NCBI GenBank assembly: GCA_016806645.1
Contig: JACSYO010001685.1
Coordinates: 62,001 to 126,000 of the forward strand
Direction of reading: 5' to 3'
DNA: 64,000 nucleotides
Source of the DNA: Ophiodon elongatus
Lineage: Eukaryota > Chordata > Actinopteri > Perciformes > Hexagrammidae
Numbering within the stretch: the stretch's first letter is position 1; the number at the start of each line of letters is the position of its first letter. The position numbers and the translations under genes were made by a program. Shown here piece by piece: positions 40,801-51,767 of the stretch. The notes beneath the pieces are model-generated. The model saw only the letters and a list, made by a program, of their open reading frames with translations. It was not told the origin of the DNA and did not search any database.

Positions 40801-43800
40801 GGTGGCCTTCTCTGGATCCAACAAAAAACAACCTGCAGGAGAAACAAAATGTTGAAAACATGTCACCATGTTTGCTTATAAACCTGTATTATGGGCAGAA
40901 GTAGGATTTTGTAGAATAGCAAGGTAAATTTACATTCAGGTGTGCTCATGGGTACTGACCTGGAGGCAGCAATAATGGAGGAGTTGAGGCCTCCGTAGCA
41001 GGATATGGCCACAGACAGAGGGATCAGCCATCGAGCCCAGCCCAGCACCTCATCTGCAAATGTCTGAGGAGACAACAAAGTTTCTTACTGCTCACATAAA
41101 TGTATTGGTAAGATCAGTGGCCCACAACGTTAAAATGATTAGTGTTAGCAAATAAAAGTAAAAAAAAACAGCCGATTACTCTGATGTTACATATTCAAAT
41201 CTGTGAAACGCAACATTCAAGGATAATTCATTGTCAGTATGCAACACAGGCATGCACAACGAAATGCAATTGTAGCCCATTTGCAACACAAGAGAAACAT
41301 GACAAACAAAACAAAAACGGTGATGAATTGCTGTAGTGCATTTCATAAATTTGCATCATAAAAAAAATTTAAACAGCAGCAATACATTTTTTTTATCTGG
41401 GCAGATAATATAGCCGACATCTTAACAGAAAGTCCATGTCCTCTCGTCCCACCAGAGTCCTGCGCTCTGTCCCGCAGCTTAAACTAGGACGCCACGATGG
41501 AGCCAGGTGTCTGTAAAGATGTGGACATCGACCTCCCATTTTCATCCATCATATTTTTCTGCAACTAGGCATCAGACAGCCAGCAGAAGGCTGGGTAATG
41601 GAGTAGCCTCAGGTCTTAGCTGGTTTCGCTAAGCTTCCATCTCAGCTCTCCACCCGGGTTAGTTTGGTGATATTTCGTCCGACAGGTCTAGCTGGTTGAT
41701 CTGCTATGGGAGGTGATCGAGTCCTCTGACCTTAATCCCCATGCTAGAATTACCGCCTCACGTTTGTTTGCCTTCGCCAACCAGTCAAGTTGCAATTTAC
41801 ATCCATGTCTGTCCAAGATGTCAGAATTATATCATTTTAAAACTATTAGACGTGTGTGTGAGAAATGGTCATGAATTCTTGAGTTGTGGCTAAAAATGTA
41901 ATTTGTGAGGTCACAGTGATATCACTGTAATCACATCATCGTGGCCCCATGTTCCTGTGTGGGGCGCTAACCTCTTTAGCTAAACGAGGTTCCTGCCATC
42001 ATCTCGATCCTACAGCCACAGATAACCGAGCCAGACACTAGTGCTCGTGGCTGCCAGCCAGACTGAAAGAGATGACAGCAGAAGACAGGAAGCAAACCCT
42101 GCTGTCCCTACGAGGCTGAGCAGATGTTCTGTTATTTACTAATAGAGTTTATAGGTAGGCATTAGTATGCACACGGTCGACTGTCGGATTTGGTTAGTGC
42201 TCATATACAGCTTCTTTTGTGCGCAAGGAGAATGCACTAAGTTACTCACCACAGCGACAGCGTCACTGGTGAGCACTTCTTCTACATCCATGACGACGTA
42301 GTAAGCGATGTTGGTCAAGATGTAGATCACAGTCACAATGGGCATGGAAATGCCGATGGACAAGGGCAGATTCCTGAAAAAGAGAAAAGTGGATTTCATT
42401 AACTCAAAGATCTCAGTCATGTGAAATTCACAAGTCAGATTACTTAGTTTGAAGTCAGATTTATGAAATACTAGATTTACAGGTTTATAATGTGTTAAGA
42501 TATGAGTTTAAGTAAAAGCAATGCCATTAGGAATGAAAATCAATCGCGCTTGTGGTAAAACCTTTCTGAAATAACAGACCTCGTACCTCTCTGGGTTTTT
42601 GATCTCCTCTGTGATGAAGTTCAGTGTGTCCCAGCCAGAGTAGGAATAGAGTGCTGAATAGAGGGCCAGGGCCAGGTTCCCAGGGTCCAGTTTGGAGCCT
42701 TTGAATGAGTCCTTAAAGTTCTGGTCAAAACCTACACCAACACAGGGTTGCTAAATGAGCCCAGTACATAAGGATGTTTTCGCATGTTTTGCTTTCATCA
42801 TCGAAGGCAAAATAATTCCTGAATATTTAATCCAGCTGATGCCTTCGTTATTTTTTTATTGTAATATTCAGATAACTAGTATAATACCCTGCAGTTTATA
42901 TACACTATAAGTGGATACGTGGTTGAAACAATTTAGTAAAAGAAAAAAAGGACAAAAATCATAGATGCCAATCATCAATAACAAGTGCCAAACACAATCC
43001 ACAACATAAAAAACAATCATGAAATGAGAATTTCAATAAAGTTAATCTTTTCTAAATTTTGTCAGTGTGAGTAAAGAAGACATAAAACTCGCAATTTGAA
43101 AGTCTAAAATAAGCTGTGTAGGAACAAACTTGAAAACAATAAGGTCCTGTAACTTATTGCAGTTTTAGAGAAAATGTTATTCAAGTTATTTAATTGCCAA
43201 CATTTCATTATGAATATACAATTTATAAAAGTTACAAAATGTTTTGTGTTTTATAGTTCTTATTACTCGGAATCGGTCAGAAAGAAAACTGCAAATCGGT
43301 CCATCTCTAATAAAATGAATCAATTCACTCATAACTAACACATTTAATATGGATAGTTTTCTTAGTGAGCTGGTCCAATGTCAAAAATGTATCTATAGAT
43401 TAATCAGTAAAAGAATGCAGAATGTGTCTATAAAGAAATTAATATTTAAGTTGGAGCAGAGGTACAGCAGGTACAATATTTACTTTCACACTGTTTTCAA
43501 GAAACTGATATTGGCTAATTTTAACTAACACTTTAACCCATTTACAGCATTCAATTACCGGATTCAATGAGACGGATTTAATCTTAAATAGCGTAGTAGT
43601 GCTTCATCCCTTCAAATTTCAGCCAAGTCAGAGCAGTAGTGTTGGAGTCATACAGAGTTTATTTATGAAATCCTACCTTGTCCAAGCTTAACCAGGCCAG
43701 TAATGATGATGACAATGAGAGCTAGGACCTTAGCTACGGTGGAGATGACCTGAAGAATAGCACCCCATTTCACTTTCATACAGTTCACATAAGTCAGCAG

Positions 43801-46800
43801 ACCTGATAAGAGAAAAAGAGGAAGAAAACAGCGGTAAACAAATAACAAAACACTATTGTCTTAAGTCTGTGGCAACTAAAGGTAGCAGCACGACTAATAT
43901 ATTCAAGCATTTCAAACAGAAGCATGTAGCCAAGTGGGAGAAAAGCGTTGTACTGTGAGTTGCTTGAAACGGCTGCAGCCCTAAAACACCTGCAAAGAAC
44001 GCAGGTAATATTAGCGGAATCATTTTCTCATAGTTTCCCACATGTTAGAATGTATAAAAAACTGCTGGCTAAACCGCTTGCTGGTTCCCCATCAACTACA
44101 ACAGCAACGGAGAGAGTTGTGTATAAGACGAGGACATTGTGTCGGCGTTGCAGCCCTAGTTGAACGGTATTAAAACGGTATTAAACGGTATTAAACATGC
44201 CAAAACACATCCACTGTAACCTGGCCAAGAAATACCACTTCATTGCAAGTGCCTCGTTAGAGACGGTCTTTAGTGTATTTTCTTCAGGGATACAACACAT
44301 TTTTTCAAGAGGTAACTTTATGTATTTTTTTAAAAGTGAAGATTCATGAAAGTTAATAATATATTTTGTCTTTTGTAGGCCCAGTTTGTTTTTATGAAAA
44401 ATAAATCTTTAAATTTGATGTGATTTAATTTCAGGCCTTATCGATATTTAGGTTGAACAGCCTCATTTACATTGCCATTATTCTTCTTAAGGGCCCTTTA
44501 TCTAGATGCATAACAAAGATTTAGGGTTGCCATCAACGAAGTGAGCACAGTAGATTTAAGGCAGAGTTGAGAGGAAATCCACAAGTATTAAGTGTAGTTA
44601 CACACATATCCCTCGAAGTGCAATGGCAACAAAGACTTAAGTGTAGCAGCTTTGTTTGGAAAAGTTCATACAACATAAAGGTGTTTCATCTAATTAAATG
44701 CAGCATGCATGGTTTAACATGTACCAGTAAACTGACTTAACAGGAGAAACATAAAAAAACCTCTAATTAAACTATCACTGTAAACACAGGATTGCACAAG
44801 TGCAGGGGGCAAAATAAATGGCAATTTAGTAACACATTCCAAATACAGTTCCACACATTAACCGATTAACTGGGATTTTATTTGAACCTGTGGCATCTTA
44901 AAGCACTGACTGTACTGGACTTGACAGTGACAGACAACAGTACAATTAAACAGTTGTATTGCATCTATTTGGTGCACTGAGCCATTTGAAGTTATGTTGT
45001 TGGTTAAAATGGTCTTTGAAGATCAGTATTATGTTAGGGATGAAGAGAGGCAGACCCAGTTCTGGTTCCTACAACAACAGCTCCTCTCACTATGCATACT
45101 ATACGACACAGATGTCAAACAAACGCACATGCCGGCACACCCACCCTCTTTCCCCACCAATATGAACATATATACAACAGGTTATGTAGAGCATGTAGGT
45201 GTGTTTAGTACAGGGAGAGCCTTACATATGATGACAGCAGCGATGAGGCGGACAGCAACATATGGGGCTGGACAGGTGGTGTAGAAGGGCTGGACCAGGT
45301 AGTTGGAGAAGGTCAGAGCTATCACTGCCTGACAAGCTGGCTCGACTATCAACAAGGACGTCCACAGTCTAGAGAATTAATAGATCTTCATTATAAGACA
45401 TACATACAACATATCGTTTGTTAAACTGTATTAAGATAACAATTAATAGACATTTTCTATATCTCTACCATTAGGAAAATGGCTTTCCCAATTTTATATA
45501 TAGCAAAGGACACAGTGTAATGTGTGAAGCTACTGTTTGAATCCTTACTTAATTGAAAGGATGAGATGCTGTTAGGATATGGTAGACCTAGAGGGGAGAC
45601 GATATGGGGCAAAACTATCTTTAAATGTGTGTGGAGAGCTGTGGAACTGTATCTCAACCATGTCTGCGTAATCAGATTTGTGAATATGTACAGGAATCTG
45701 CAAATATGTATTCAGAATCTAGGTGTGCTAGGGGATGCTTATTTAGAATTATTTCTAAACAAGAGCCGACCTTTGTTGACTGATCATTAACCAACAAGAT
45801 AAGTGCCTTGCATGCAGGGTGCTGTGGTTGAAGGGCCCGACAAGCCTCCCAGCTGCCACGATAACCGATACACAAACAGGTTAAATCCATCATTTATGGC
45901 CAGCTGCGGTGTAAAACAGGCACATGTGCATGATGATGAGTGATAGGAAAATCTTTATAGTCTTCTGTTTACATTGATAATGGCACAGATCTGGTGTGTG
46001 TGCTCCTACGTACAAACAGAAGTAGGTGCGCCTCCAAGTCTGTCGTCTTACGACATACTGATTGAGTGTTAACAGAAAAAAACATCTTGTCCTTGCTTTG
46101 GCTGTGAAGACATGATGTCCAAAATAGCTGTAAATCAGCCTGTGCTTAGGCATGCAGAAGATAGACGGCTGAAGATATGCAAATGATATAATAGAACACG
46201 CCCATTTCATGCATGTCATTTCAGGTATTTAAACAGCGCTGTCATTATTGTTCGGCGAGCGGCCTTGGAAGCATGACATGTTATGACTTCAATGCTGCCT
46301 CCTTTTTGCAAGAATACATTCCTGATTAATGATTTTACACCTGGTGTCGAGTAACAATTTTTCTAACAAAGAGTATGTAGAGTATGTAGGCTGTATTGCT
46401 ACTGAAGCACAGTGAAGACAGAGTGGTAGGCTACAGACAAATCTCCACACACGCATTTGCAGATCTCTGCCATGGCAAAAGGGCAGCAGAAGTCACATGT
46501 AAAAGTTTGTCTACACATTTGCAAATCTCAATACAGATTTGGAGATTTTTTTTTTAAATCTACAAATCAAAGTTACAAATCTGATTACGCACACAGATTG
46601 AGAGAGTTACACAAATCTCCGCGCACATTTGAAAATAGTTTTGCAACAATATTGGCTGCATAAGACGAACCAATTGCTGAGGGAAACTAAATCTACTATA
46701 CTGTGCTGTATATGTGAACTTTTACTTTATAAGTTAAGAATATATATGCAAAATATTGTTGTGACACTGCAGGTACTAGTGTCAGAAATAAATGACAATT

Positions 46801-47756
46801 TATGAGATATAATCACATCTGTACTTAATAACAGCTGTCAAAAAGGGATCAGACATACAATAGAAAGGACAACAGTGTGCTGAACCCTGTACTTATTATG
46901 CCATATGTACAAGCCATATAGTCCAAAATGCTTGTTAGCCACACTATACTTCATGTTTGGTATTGTTGAAAAAAGAACATATGATTGAACAAGTTCTGAG
47001 TTTCTATTGTGTGACGTTTTCAGGACAATATGTTAAAAGGAATGTCTGCAGGGAGAAATAGTAAAATAAATACATACCGTATAAAAGCCAAGAAACCACC
47101 AAAGGCCTCCAGGATGTAGGCATAGGAGGCTCCCGATTTACGGATGGTAGTACCCAGCTCAGCATAGCACAACGCTCCAAACACTGAAAATATCCCTCCA
47201 ATTGCCCACACGACCAGGGAAAGGCCAAATGAGCCTGTGTATATAAGAACCCCCTGCATGGCAACAAATGAGAGCAGAGAATACAGAGCATATGACATAA
47301 AATATGTATAAGATATACAAGAAAGTACACTTTCATGGGTCGGTTGGTGTGTCTCAAAATAACTCGAGTGCATTTCCCCGTTTGTTTCCGTGTTGATTTC
47401 AGTATTTAGAATGCGTGAAAGCTGTGAGTTGAACTGACACAAATACTAAAAAAAACAAACCCTGAACATGAATTACTAAATCTACTTGACAATGAAAACT
47501 AGTATGTTACAATCAGTATGTTATTTTAACAATCAAAGCGCAAGAAACGATGTCCTTTTTACGATACAAAAAAATATTTTAATCCGTGCCAATAAATAAA
47601 TCGGACTAACAAAGCACAGACTCTTACCTTAGGTGAGACGAAGATACCGGAGCCTATCATATTTCCCACGATCAGACAAACCCCGTGGAGGAGGGAAATC
47701 TCCTGCTTCAGCCGCACACCACTGTCCTGAGACACCGAGTCTACCTCAGCAACCAT
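37722..47756 (-). CDS. slc7a7: slc7a7: y+LAT1-like amino-acid transporter, 11 coding exons, 490 aa
   Basis: The product is a light subunit of the heteromeric amino-acid transporters. By family knowledge it pairs with SLC3A2 (4F2hc) in the basolateral or plasma membrane and exchanges cationic for neutral amino acids plus sodium. Joining the 11 exons gives 1473 coding bases including the stop, with every splice phase consistent. Seen in the protein: GSGIF at residues 35-39 (first membrane segment, substrate site), the family sequence CYAELGTT at 72-79, Cys134 in the second extracellular loop where the disulfide to 4F2hc forms, SYSGWDTLNF in the sixth segment, and NSSIIAASRLFFVGSREGHLP. It resembles SLC7A7 more than SLC7A6 (for example GVCLIVGNMIGSGIF and GVLIY). 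It is about 20 residues shorter than human y+LAT1 (511), mainly at the N-terminus. The start ATG at 47756 has A at -3 and G at +4. The promoter is near 49.4 kb, and the gene is head-to-head with stmn2. Confidence 0.9.
39217..39400 (-). CDS. slc7a7: slc7a7 coding exon 10
   Basis: The 184-base exon has acceptor CCCCTGCAG and donor CTCG|GTAAGA, phase 0 to 1. It encodes LSLFFPIVYCLCSVFLVVVP and SDTINSLVGIAVALSGVPVY, the last two membrane segments. The intron to exon 11 holds no other exon. Confidence 0.92.
40472..40621 (-). CDS. slc7a7: slc7a7 coding exon 9
   Basis: The 150-base exon has acceptor CTTTTCAG and donor TTAAG|GTAAAA, phase 0 to 0. It encodes GGMSLIYLSVPDVFQLINYF and the following membrane segment, ending RIKAPDMHRPIK. 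Confidence 0.92.
40736..40832 (-). CDS. slc7a7: slc7a7 coding exon 8
   Basis: The 97-base exon has acceptor CTCCTGCAG and donor TCAAT|GTAGGT, phase 2 to 0. It encodes LFFVGSREGHLPNVLCMIHI then KRFTPIPALLFN, a highly conserved cytoplasmic loop of the family. Confidence 0.92.
40960..41063 (-). CDS. slc7a7: slc7a7 coding exon 7
   Basis: The 104-base exon has acceptor TCTCCTCAG and donor CTCCAG|GTCAGT, phase 0 to 2. It encodes TFADEVLGWARWLIPLSVAI then SCYGGLNSSIIAAS. Confidence 0.92.
41820..41935. repeat. dispersed fish repeat in slc7a7 intron
   Basis: The words ATTCTTGAGTTGTGGCTAAA and TTGTGAGGTCACAGTGATAT belong to a dispersed fish repeat that I recognise by its 'ttgaggtcacagtgacc' core. The rest of this intron (41064-42249) shows no exon. 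Confidence 0.4.
42250..42373 (-). CDS. slc7a7: slc7a7 coding exon 6
   Basis: The 124-base exon has acceptor CTTTTTCAG and donor GCTGTG|GTGAGT, phase 2 to 0. It encodes NLPLSIGISMPIVTVIYILT and then NIAYYVVMDVEEVLTSDAVA. Confidence 0.92.
42587..42731 (-). CDS. slc7a7: slc7a7 coding exon 5
   Basis: The 145-base exon has acceptor TTGGTGTAG and donor CAGAG|GTACGA, phase 1 to 2. It encodes FDQNFKDSFKGSKLDPGNLA and LYSALYSYSGWDTLNFITEE then IKNPE. The Trp in SGWD is conserved in this transporter family. Confidence 0.92.
43677..43802 (-). CDS. slc7a7: slc7a7 coding exon 4
   Basis: The 126-base exon has acceptor CTCTTATCAG and donor GACAAG|GTAGGA, phase 1 to 1. It encodes LLTYVNCMKVKWGAILQVIS and then TVAKVLALIVIIITGLVKLG. 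A hAT relic begins only about 50 bases upstream of its acceptor. Confidence 0.92.
43851..44290 (+). mobile_element. decayed hAT transposon relic (BED finger and dimerisation-domain fragments)
   Basis: In a plus-strand frame from 43851, the peptide contains CLKSVATKGSSTTNIFKHFK then QKH, the second half of a BED-type zinc finger as found at the N-terminus of hAT transposases. At 44212-44274 another frame reads HCNLAKKYHFIASASLETVF then S, which aligns with the hAT C-terminal motif (LAKKYLCIPATS..SERVFS). Only about 260 bases separate them, so the catalytic middle is missing. Stops and frame changes show it is inactive. It lies in the slc7a7 intron between coding exons 3 and 4, antisense to the gene. 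Confidence 0.5.
45226..45368 (-). CDS. slc7a7: slc7a7 coding exon 3
   Basis: The 143-base exon has acceptor AATTCTCTAG and donor ATCATAT|GTAAGG, phase 2 to 1. It encodes LWTSLLIVEPACQAVIALTF and SNYLVQPFYTTCPAPYVAVR. The Cys in TTCPAPY is residue 134, placed where y+LAT proteins link to 4F2hc. Confidence 0.92.
46435..46650. repeat. cluster of CAAATCT/AGATTTG words, possible transposon end
   Basis: Within about 215 bases the motif (CA)CAAATCT or its complement occurs many times, for example TTTGCAGATCTC, TTTGCAAATCTC, CAGATTTGGAG, ACAAATCTG and ACACAAATCTCC. Such clusters are typical of subterminal regions of hAT-like elements. No coding sequence or clear ends are visible. Confidence 0.35.
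47078..47253 (-). CDS. slc7a7: slc7a7 coding exon 2
   Basis: The 176-base exon has acceptor GCCATGCAG and donor TATACG|GTATGT, phase 0 to 2. It encodes GVLIYTGSFGLSLVVWAIGG and GALCYAELGTTIRKSGASYA, almost identical to the mammalian y+LAT1 sequence. Confidence 0.93.
47628..47756 (-). CDS. slc7a7: slc7a7 coding exon 1 (start codon exon)
   Basis: The 43-codon exon encodes MVAEVDSVSQDSGVRLKQEI and then the first membrane segment with GNMIGSGIFVSPK. The donor is CTAAG|GTAAGA, phase 0. The ATG (47754-47756) sits in GACAATGG, a good initiation context, and no in-frame ATG lies upstream in the exon. Confidence 0.92.
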
Positions 47757-48018
47757 TGTCAACTCAGATGAAGTAACACGGAAGTGATAAAGAAGTCGGA
47801 CCAGTTGGTCAAAACACCAAAAACTGATACGAGGTGAAAGAGCAGAGAAATAATATATTGGAATGGAAATAGAATGAGGGTGTAGACCGAGAGGAGAGAA
47901 AGTGAGGAGAGGGAGGGAGGGAAGGAGGGAGGAGAGGGTGTCACTGGAAGGCTGAGACGTATGGACGTTTTAAAACAGCCATTGTTGAATCCGAGGGGTA
48001 ATTCTCCACTGGGATAAT
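47757..48018 (-). other. slc7a7: slc7a7 5' UTR part of the start-codon exon
   Basis: The leader begins after the acceptor GTTTTTCTTACAG (first exon base 48018) and runs to the main ATG. It includes the upstream ORF and a pyrimidine-rich stretch. The upstream intron reaches the donor at 49369. Confidence 0.65.
47941..47982 (-). promoter_or_regulatory. slc7a7: upstream ORF in the slc7a7 leader (13 codons)
   Basis: In the 5' UTR part of the start-codon exon, an ATG in the context CAACAATGGC opens MAVLKRPYVSAFQ and then stops at TGA. It ends 184 bases before the main ATG. The context (A at -3, G at +4) is as good as that of the main start, so ribosomes must terminate and reinitiate or leak past it. 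Confidence 0.6.
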
Positions 48019-49368
48019 CTGTAAGAAAAACAACGGATGGATTTAATTAATGCCTTCCTAGATTCATGAGGTGCTTTGCAAATAAGAAGCAGTAAGTAAG
48101 ACACAAGACCACAGAAACCACAATCCTACGACTAAACTGCTGTAAAACAGAAGCCCTTTTTTACAACCAAAGAGATTGTTTCCGTACAAACACGGATCAG
48201 ACTAGTGCAAGCGTAAACTGGGAATCATTTAAAGCTTACATTAGGTAGTGTGACGATGAGCAGTACACACTTTAGGCCTAAAATCAACAACTAAAGTGTT
48301 TGGAGCCAAACTGATAACCCAGAAACATAAGGAGCTCCTTATGTTGAGACTTCACTCGTAAAATGTATGCAACTCACCTTTGGTTGAAACAACCTTACAG
48401 GTGTGTGTTAAAACAAACATTCAGCATAGAATCTGCTTTCATATCCCACCCATCACACACGCTCTTTCACAATCACAATTTTAATTGTAACTGTGGGATT
48501 ATCTCACATAATCCAACTCTTTTGCAGTGTAAGGCCTAGATAGTAATTTAAAAAAAAAGAAAGAAAGGTGTACACCTTCCAGTCATTCAGTGACACACAC
48601 ACTGCACAATAATCATCTGACACCAAAAAAAATTCTTTAAAATGTACTTTCAATCAACAAGTAAAAAAGACCTGGTTTCAAATTCACATCTGCTAAAATG
48701 AATGCTTTTCCCTGTTCCATATTTGCCAGACAATAAGAAAAAACAGTAATAATGAGTCTGTGAGGGACAAGCGCCATGTGTCCCAGTACTTGACTAATTA
48801 AATTAGGTATGATCTGGTCTGCAATATGGCTGCTGCAGTCCACTGCTCTGGTTCACTAACTAAAAAAAAAAAATCATCTCTGTGGAGCCAATGATTGTAA
48901 CCTCCACTTTCACAACTTAATTTCCTGTTAACAAGGAAACACAGGTAGAAGACTGTTAAACTGTCGCTGAGTTATTAAATGTTATTGGGGAAGCTACATC
49001 TAAATAAAAAGGAATCCTCTTCCTCTCAAGGGTCAAACACAAGTTTACAACTGAGCTCATAGCACACAGGATGGGGATGTGAAACGTGGACTCAGACTGC
49101 CCTCACAGTCTCTCAACGTCAACTGAACACGTGGGACGTAAAATGTTTAAATTAATCAAATCAGTCCCCAAAACATCTGCTCGTTAACAACTAGCGCCAG
49201 GTGGACTGGTAGCCTGTTAGCACACACGCTCAGGAGACTACGGGACCAATTAAAACCGTGTTTCACTCCGTTAACGACGGTAACGACGTTACTCCGGTCT
49301 CCATCTCAACGAAACACGTCTCAAACCGGCGACACCGCGAGCCCGGTGACCCAACTGACACCACATAC

Positions 49369-49480
49369 CTGAGGTCGCCGACGCGAACGTTAGAACGCGG
49401 TGTGACGTCAGCGAACGTTAGTTGGTGATGTAACGTGAGCTCACATTACAGCGACTTGACGGAAACAATGGTTGACGTCG
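49369..49480 (-). promoter_or_regulatory. slc7a7: slc7a7 non-coding exon 1 and CpG-rich promoter
   Basis: The donor GACCTCAG|GTATGTGG has its last exon base at 49369 and pairs with the acceptor at 48018. Just upstream lies a full palindromic cyclic-AMP response element, TGACGTCA (49403-49410). The segment 49260-49480 is rich in CpG. An E-box CACGTG lies at 49129-49134 in the first intron. The exact transcription start cannot be read. Confidence 0.5.
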
Positions 49481-49929
49481 GTGTGAGAGGAAACGCTTCG
49501 CCTGCGTGCCTCCACGAGCCCCGGGCAGGGTTTAAAAGTGGAGATAGTGAATCCACCTGAGAATAAAGAAGGAACTAGTTACATTTGTAGCGCTGTCTCT
49601 CTCTCTTTTCCCTCTTCTTCTCCTCCAATGAAGCAGGCAGCAGCTCATGTGCCGTGCGACAGAATTGTGTGACCAACTTTAGCTAGTAAGTCCTAAAGCG
49701 TTCAACATCTGCAGTTAGCTCCTCCTCCTCCCCATCACCATCATCATCATCATCATCAACCGCCAAAGGATGGTTGGCGCCACCCACTTAGAGCAAGGGG
49801 GCCCGCTGCCCTGCTGCTGTCGTTCCAAGGCACTGCGTGTGAAACCATCTTGTACAAGTTCCACACGGAATCTACATGGGGATAAATACATTAAACATAT
49901 TAAGAAAATGACAAGTTTAGGAAACCTCT

Positions 49930-51335
49930 AATAATAATAATAATAATAATAAATTTAATTTATAACGCACTCTTCATTCATAAGAATCTCAGAGTGCACA
50001 GAGCCAGTACATAGTACATAGTTAAAACATAATTAAAACAGACTATATTTAAAAACATAGTTAAAACAGACTATAGTTAAAAACATAGTTAAAAAAACAG
50101 ACTATATTTAAAAACATAGTTAAAACAGACTATAGTTAAAAACATAGTTAAAACAGACTATAAGAAAGAAAGAAATAGCTGACAGATTTAACACAGAGTA
50201 AAAAAACGCCTTCCTGAATAAAAAGGTTTTTAGGCCAGTCTTAAAAGAGTCCAGTGTCTGTGTTGCCCTTATGTGTTCAGGGAGACTGTTCCAAAGCCGT
50301 GGTGCTGCCGAGCAAAAGGCCCGGTCCCCCATGGTGTATAGCTTGGTGTTGGGGACCCGAAGTAGCGATCTGTTTGTGGACCTGAGGGTGCGGGTGGAGG
50401 TTTGGGGAGTGATGAGTTCCTGTAGGTAGGGAGGTGCATGTCCGTTTATGCATTTATGGGTGAGTAGTAGGACTTTGTAGTCAATCCGGAATGAGACAGG
50501 GAGCCAGTGTAGTGAGTGTAGGATGGGTGTTATGTGCTCATGTTTACGGACTCTCATCAGGATCCTGGCAGCGCTGTTTTGAATGTATTGTAGTTTTTTG
50601 ATGTTCTTGGCAGCGACCCCGGTGAAAATTGAATTACAGTAGTCCAGTCTTGAGGAGATAAAGGCGTGGACGAGCTTCTCTGCATCTGACAGGGTTAAAG
50701 TTGGGCGGAGTTTGGAGATGTTTTTAAGATGATAAAAGGAGGTTTTGCATATGTATTTTATGTGGTCATTAAAGGTCAGGTGAGGGTCAAACCTAACTCC
50801 CAGATTGGTAACTGTGGAGGAGAGGGGTATGACCTGACTGTCAAAGGTGAGATGAGGAGGATGACTGAACCTGGTGTGGAGTGCCAACAAGGAGGGCTTT
50901 GGTTTTGTTATTGTTTAACTGTAGAAAGTTGTTGCTCATCCACGCCTTTATCTCCCCAAGACAGGCGGTGAGACATGACATGGCTGCAGAGGGGCTTGGG
51001 GCAGTTTTTATGTAGAGCTGTGTGTCATCAGCATAACAGTGGAAGGGCATCCTATGTCTGCTGATGACACGACCGAGGGGTAGCATATAAATAATGAAGA
51101 GGATGGGGCCGAGGACCGACCCTTGCGGAACACCACAGGAGACAGGAAGTAGTCTGGACTTGCATCTTCCCAGTGAGACATATTCAGTTCTGCCAGAAAG
51201 GTAGGACTGAAACCACTTGAGTGCAGAGTCTGATAGTCCGATGGTGGTGTGGAGGCGCTCTAGGAGGATAGTGTGATCCACTGTGTCAAATGCAGCAGTC
51301 AGGTCCAGGAGGATGAGGAGTGAGGGTGATCCTGC
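49930..51335 (-). mobile_element. 5'-truncated CR1/L2-type LINE with reverse-transcriptase remnant
   Basis: The minus strand encodes reverse-transcriptase blocks: SLLILLDLTAAFDTVDHTIL (first catalytic Asp), GVPQGSVLGPILFIIYMLPL and FHCYADDTQLYI (YADD box). The C-terminal part follows: LHWLPVSFRIDYKVLLLTHK and GDRAFCSAAPRLWNSLPEHI. The frame breaks once near 50841-50885, so the protein is interrupted. The 5' end is cut just before the first block. The 3' end is AT-rich, contains short tandem repeats, and finishes in (TTA)n (49930-49953), a common tail for L2-like fish LINEs. It is inactive and lies between the slc7a7 and stmn2 promoters. Confidence 0.85.
50020..50162 (-). repeat. about 28-bp tandem repeat near the LINE 3' end
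   Basis: AAAACATAGTTAAAACAGAC and close variants recur about five times, with units containing TATAG or TATAT. The array lies in the LINE 3' region. Confidence 0.85.
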
Positions 51336-51767
51336 ATAATGCATAAAAGTTAACAATATTTGATTACTTCAATGTTATCCCTTGAATCTCACTCCAGGTT
51401 ATCTACAGATTATCCACAACTCAGATTATCTGTTTATGTCTCAAAAGACCTTAACCAATATTCTGGTTTCTGGAAAGCAAATAGGACACCGTTTTACATA
51501 GTGTCGATGCTAAATACATTTTGGTTCAAATTATTCCAAATTGAGCAAACAATTTTAAAAACCTGGTGGTTTTGCATAATCATCAGATATCTTGGTGACT
51601 GACGAGAAATTGGTGCCACTACACTTTGTCCTAAAGACAAAATTGAGACCATTAAAAGAGATTTTCCGAACAAAGTATTGTAGCTTTACCAACACAGGAT
51701 TCCTGGTTGAACAGAATTTGATGGTGTTACACTGCATTAGAATTAAATTATAAAAAATTCAGCAAAA

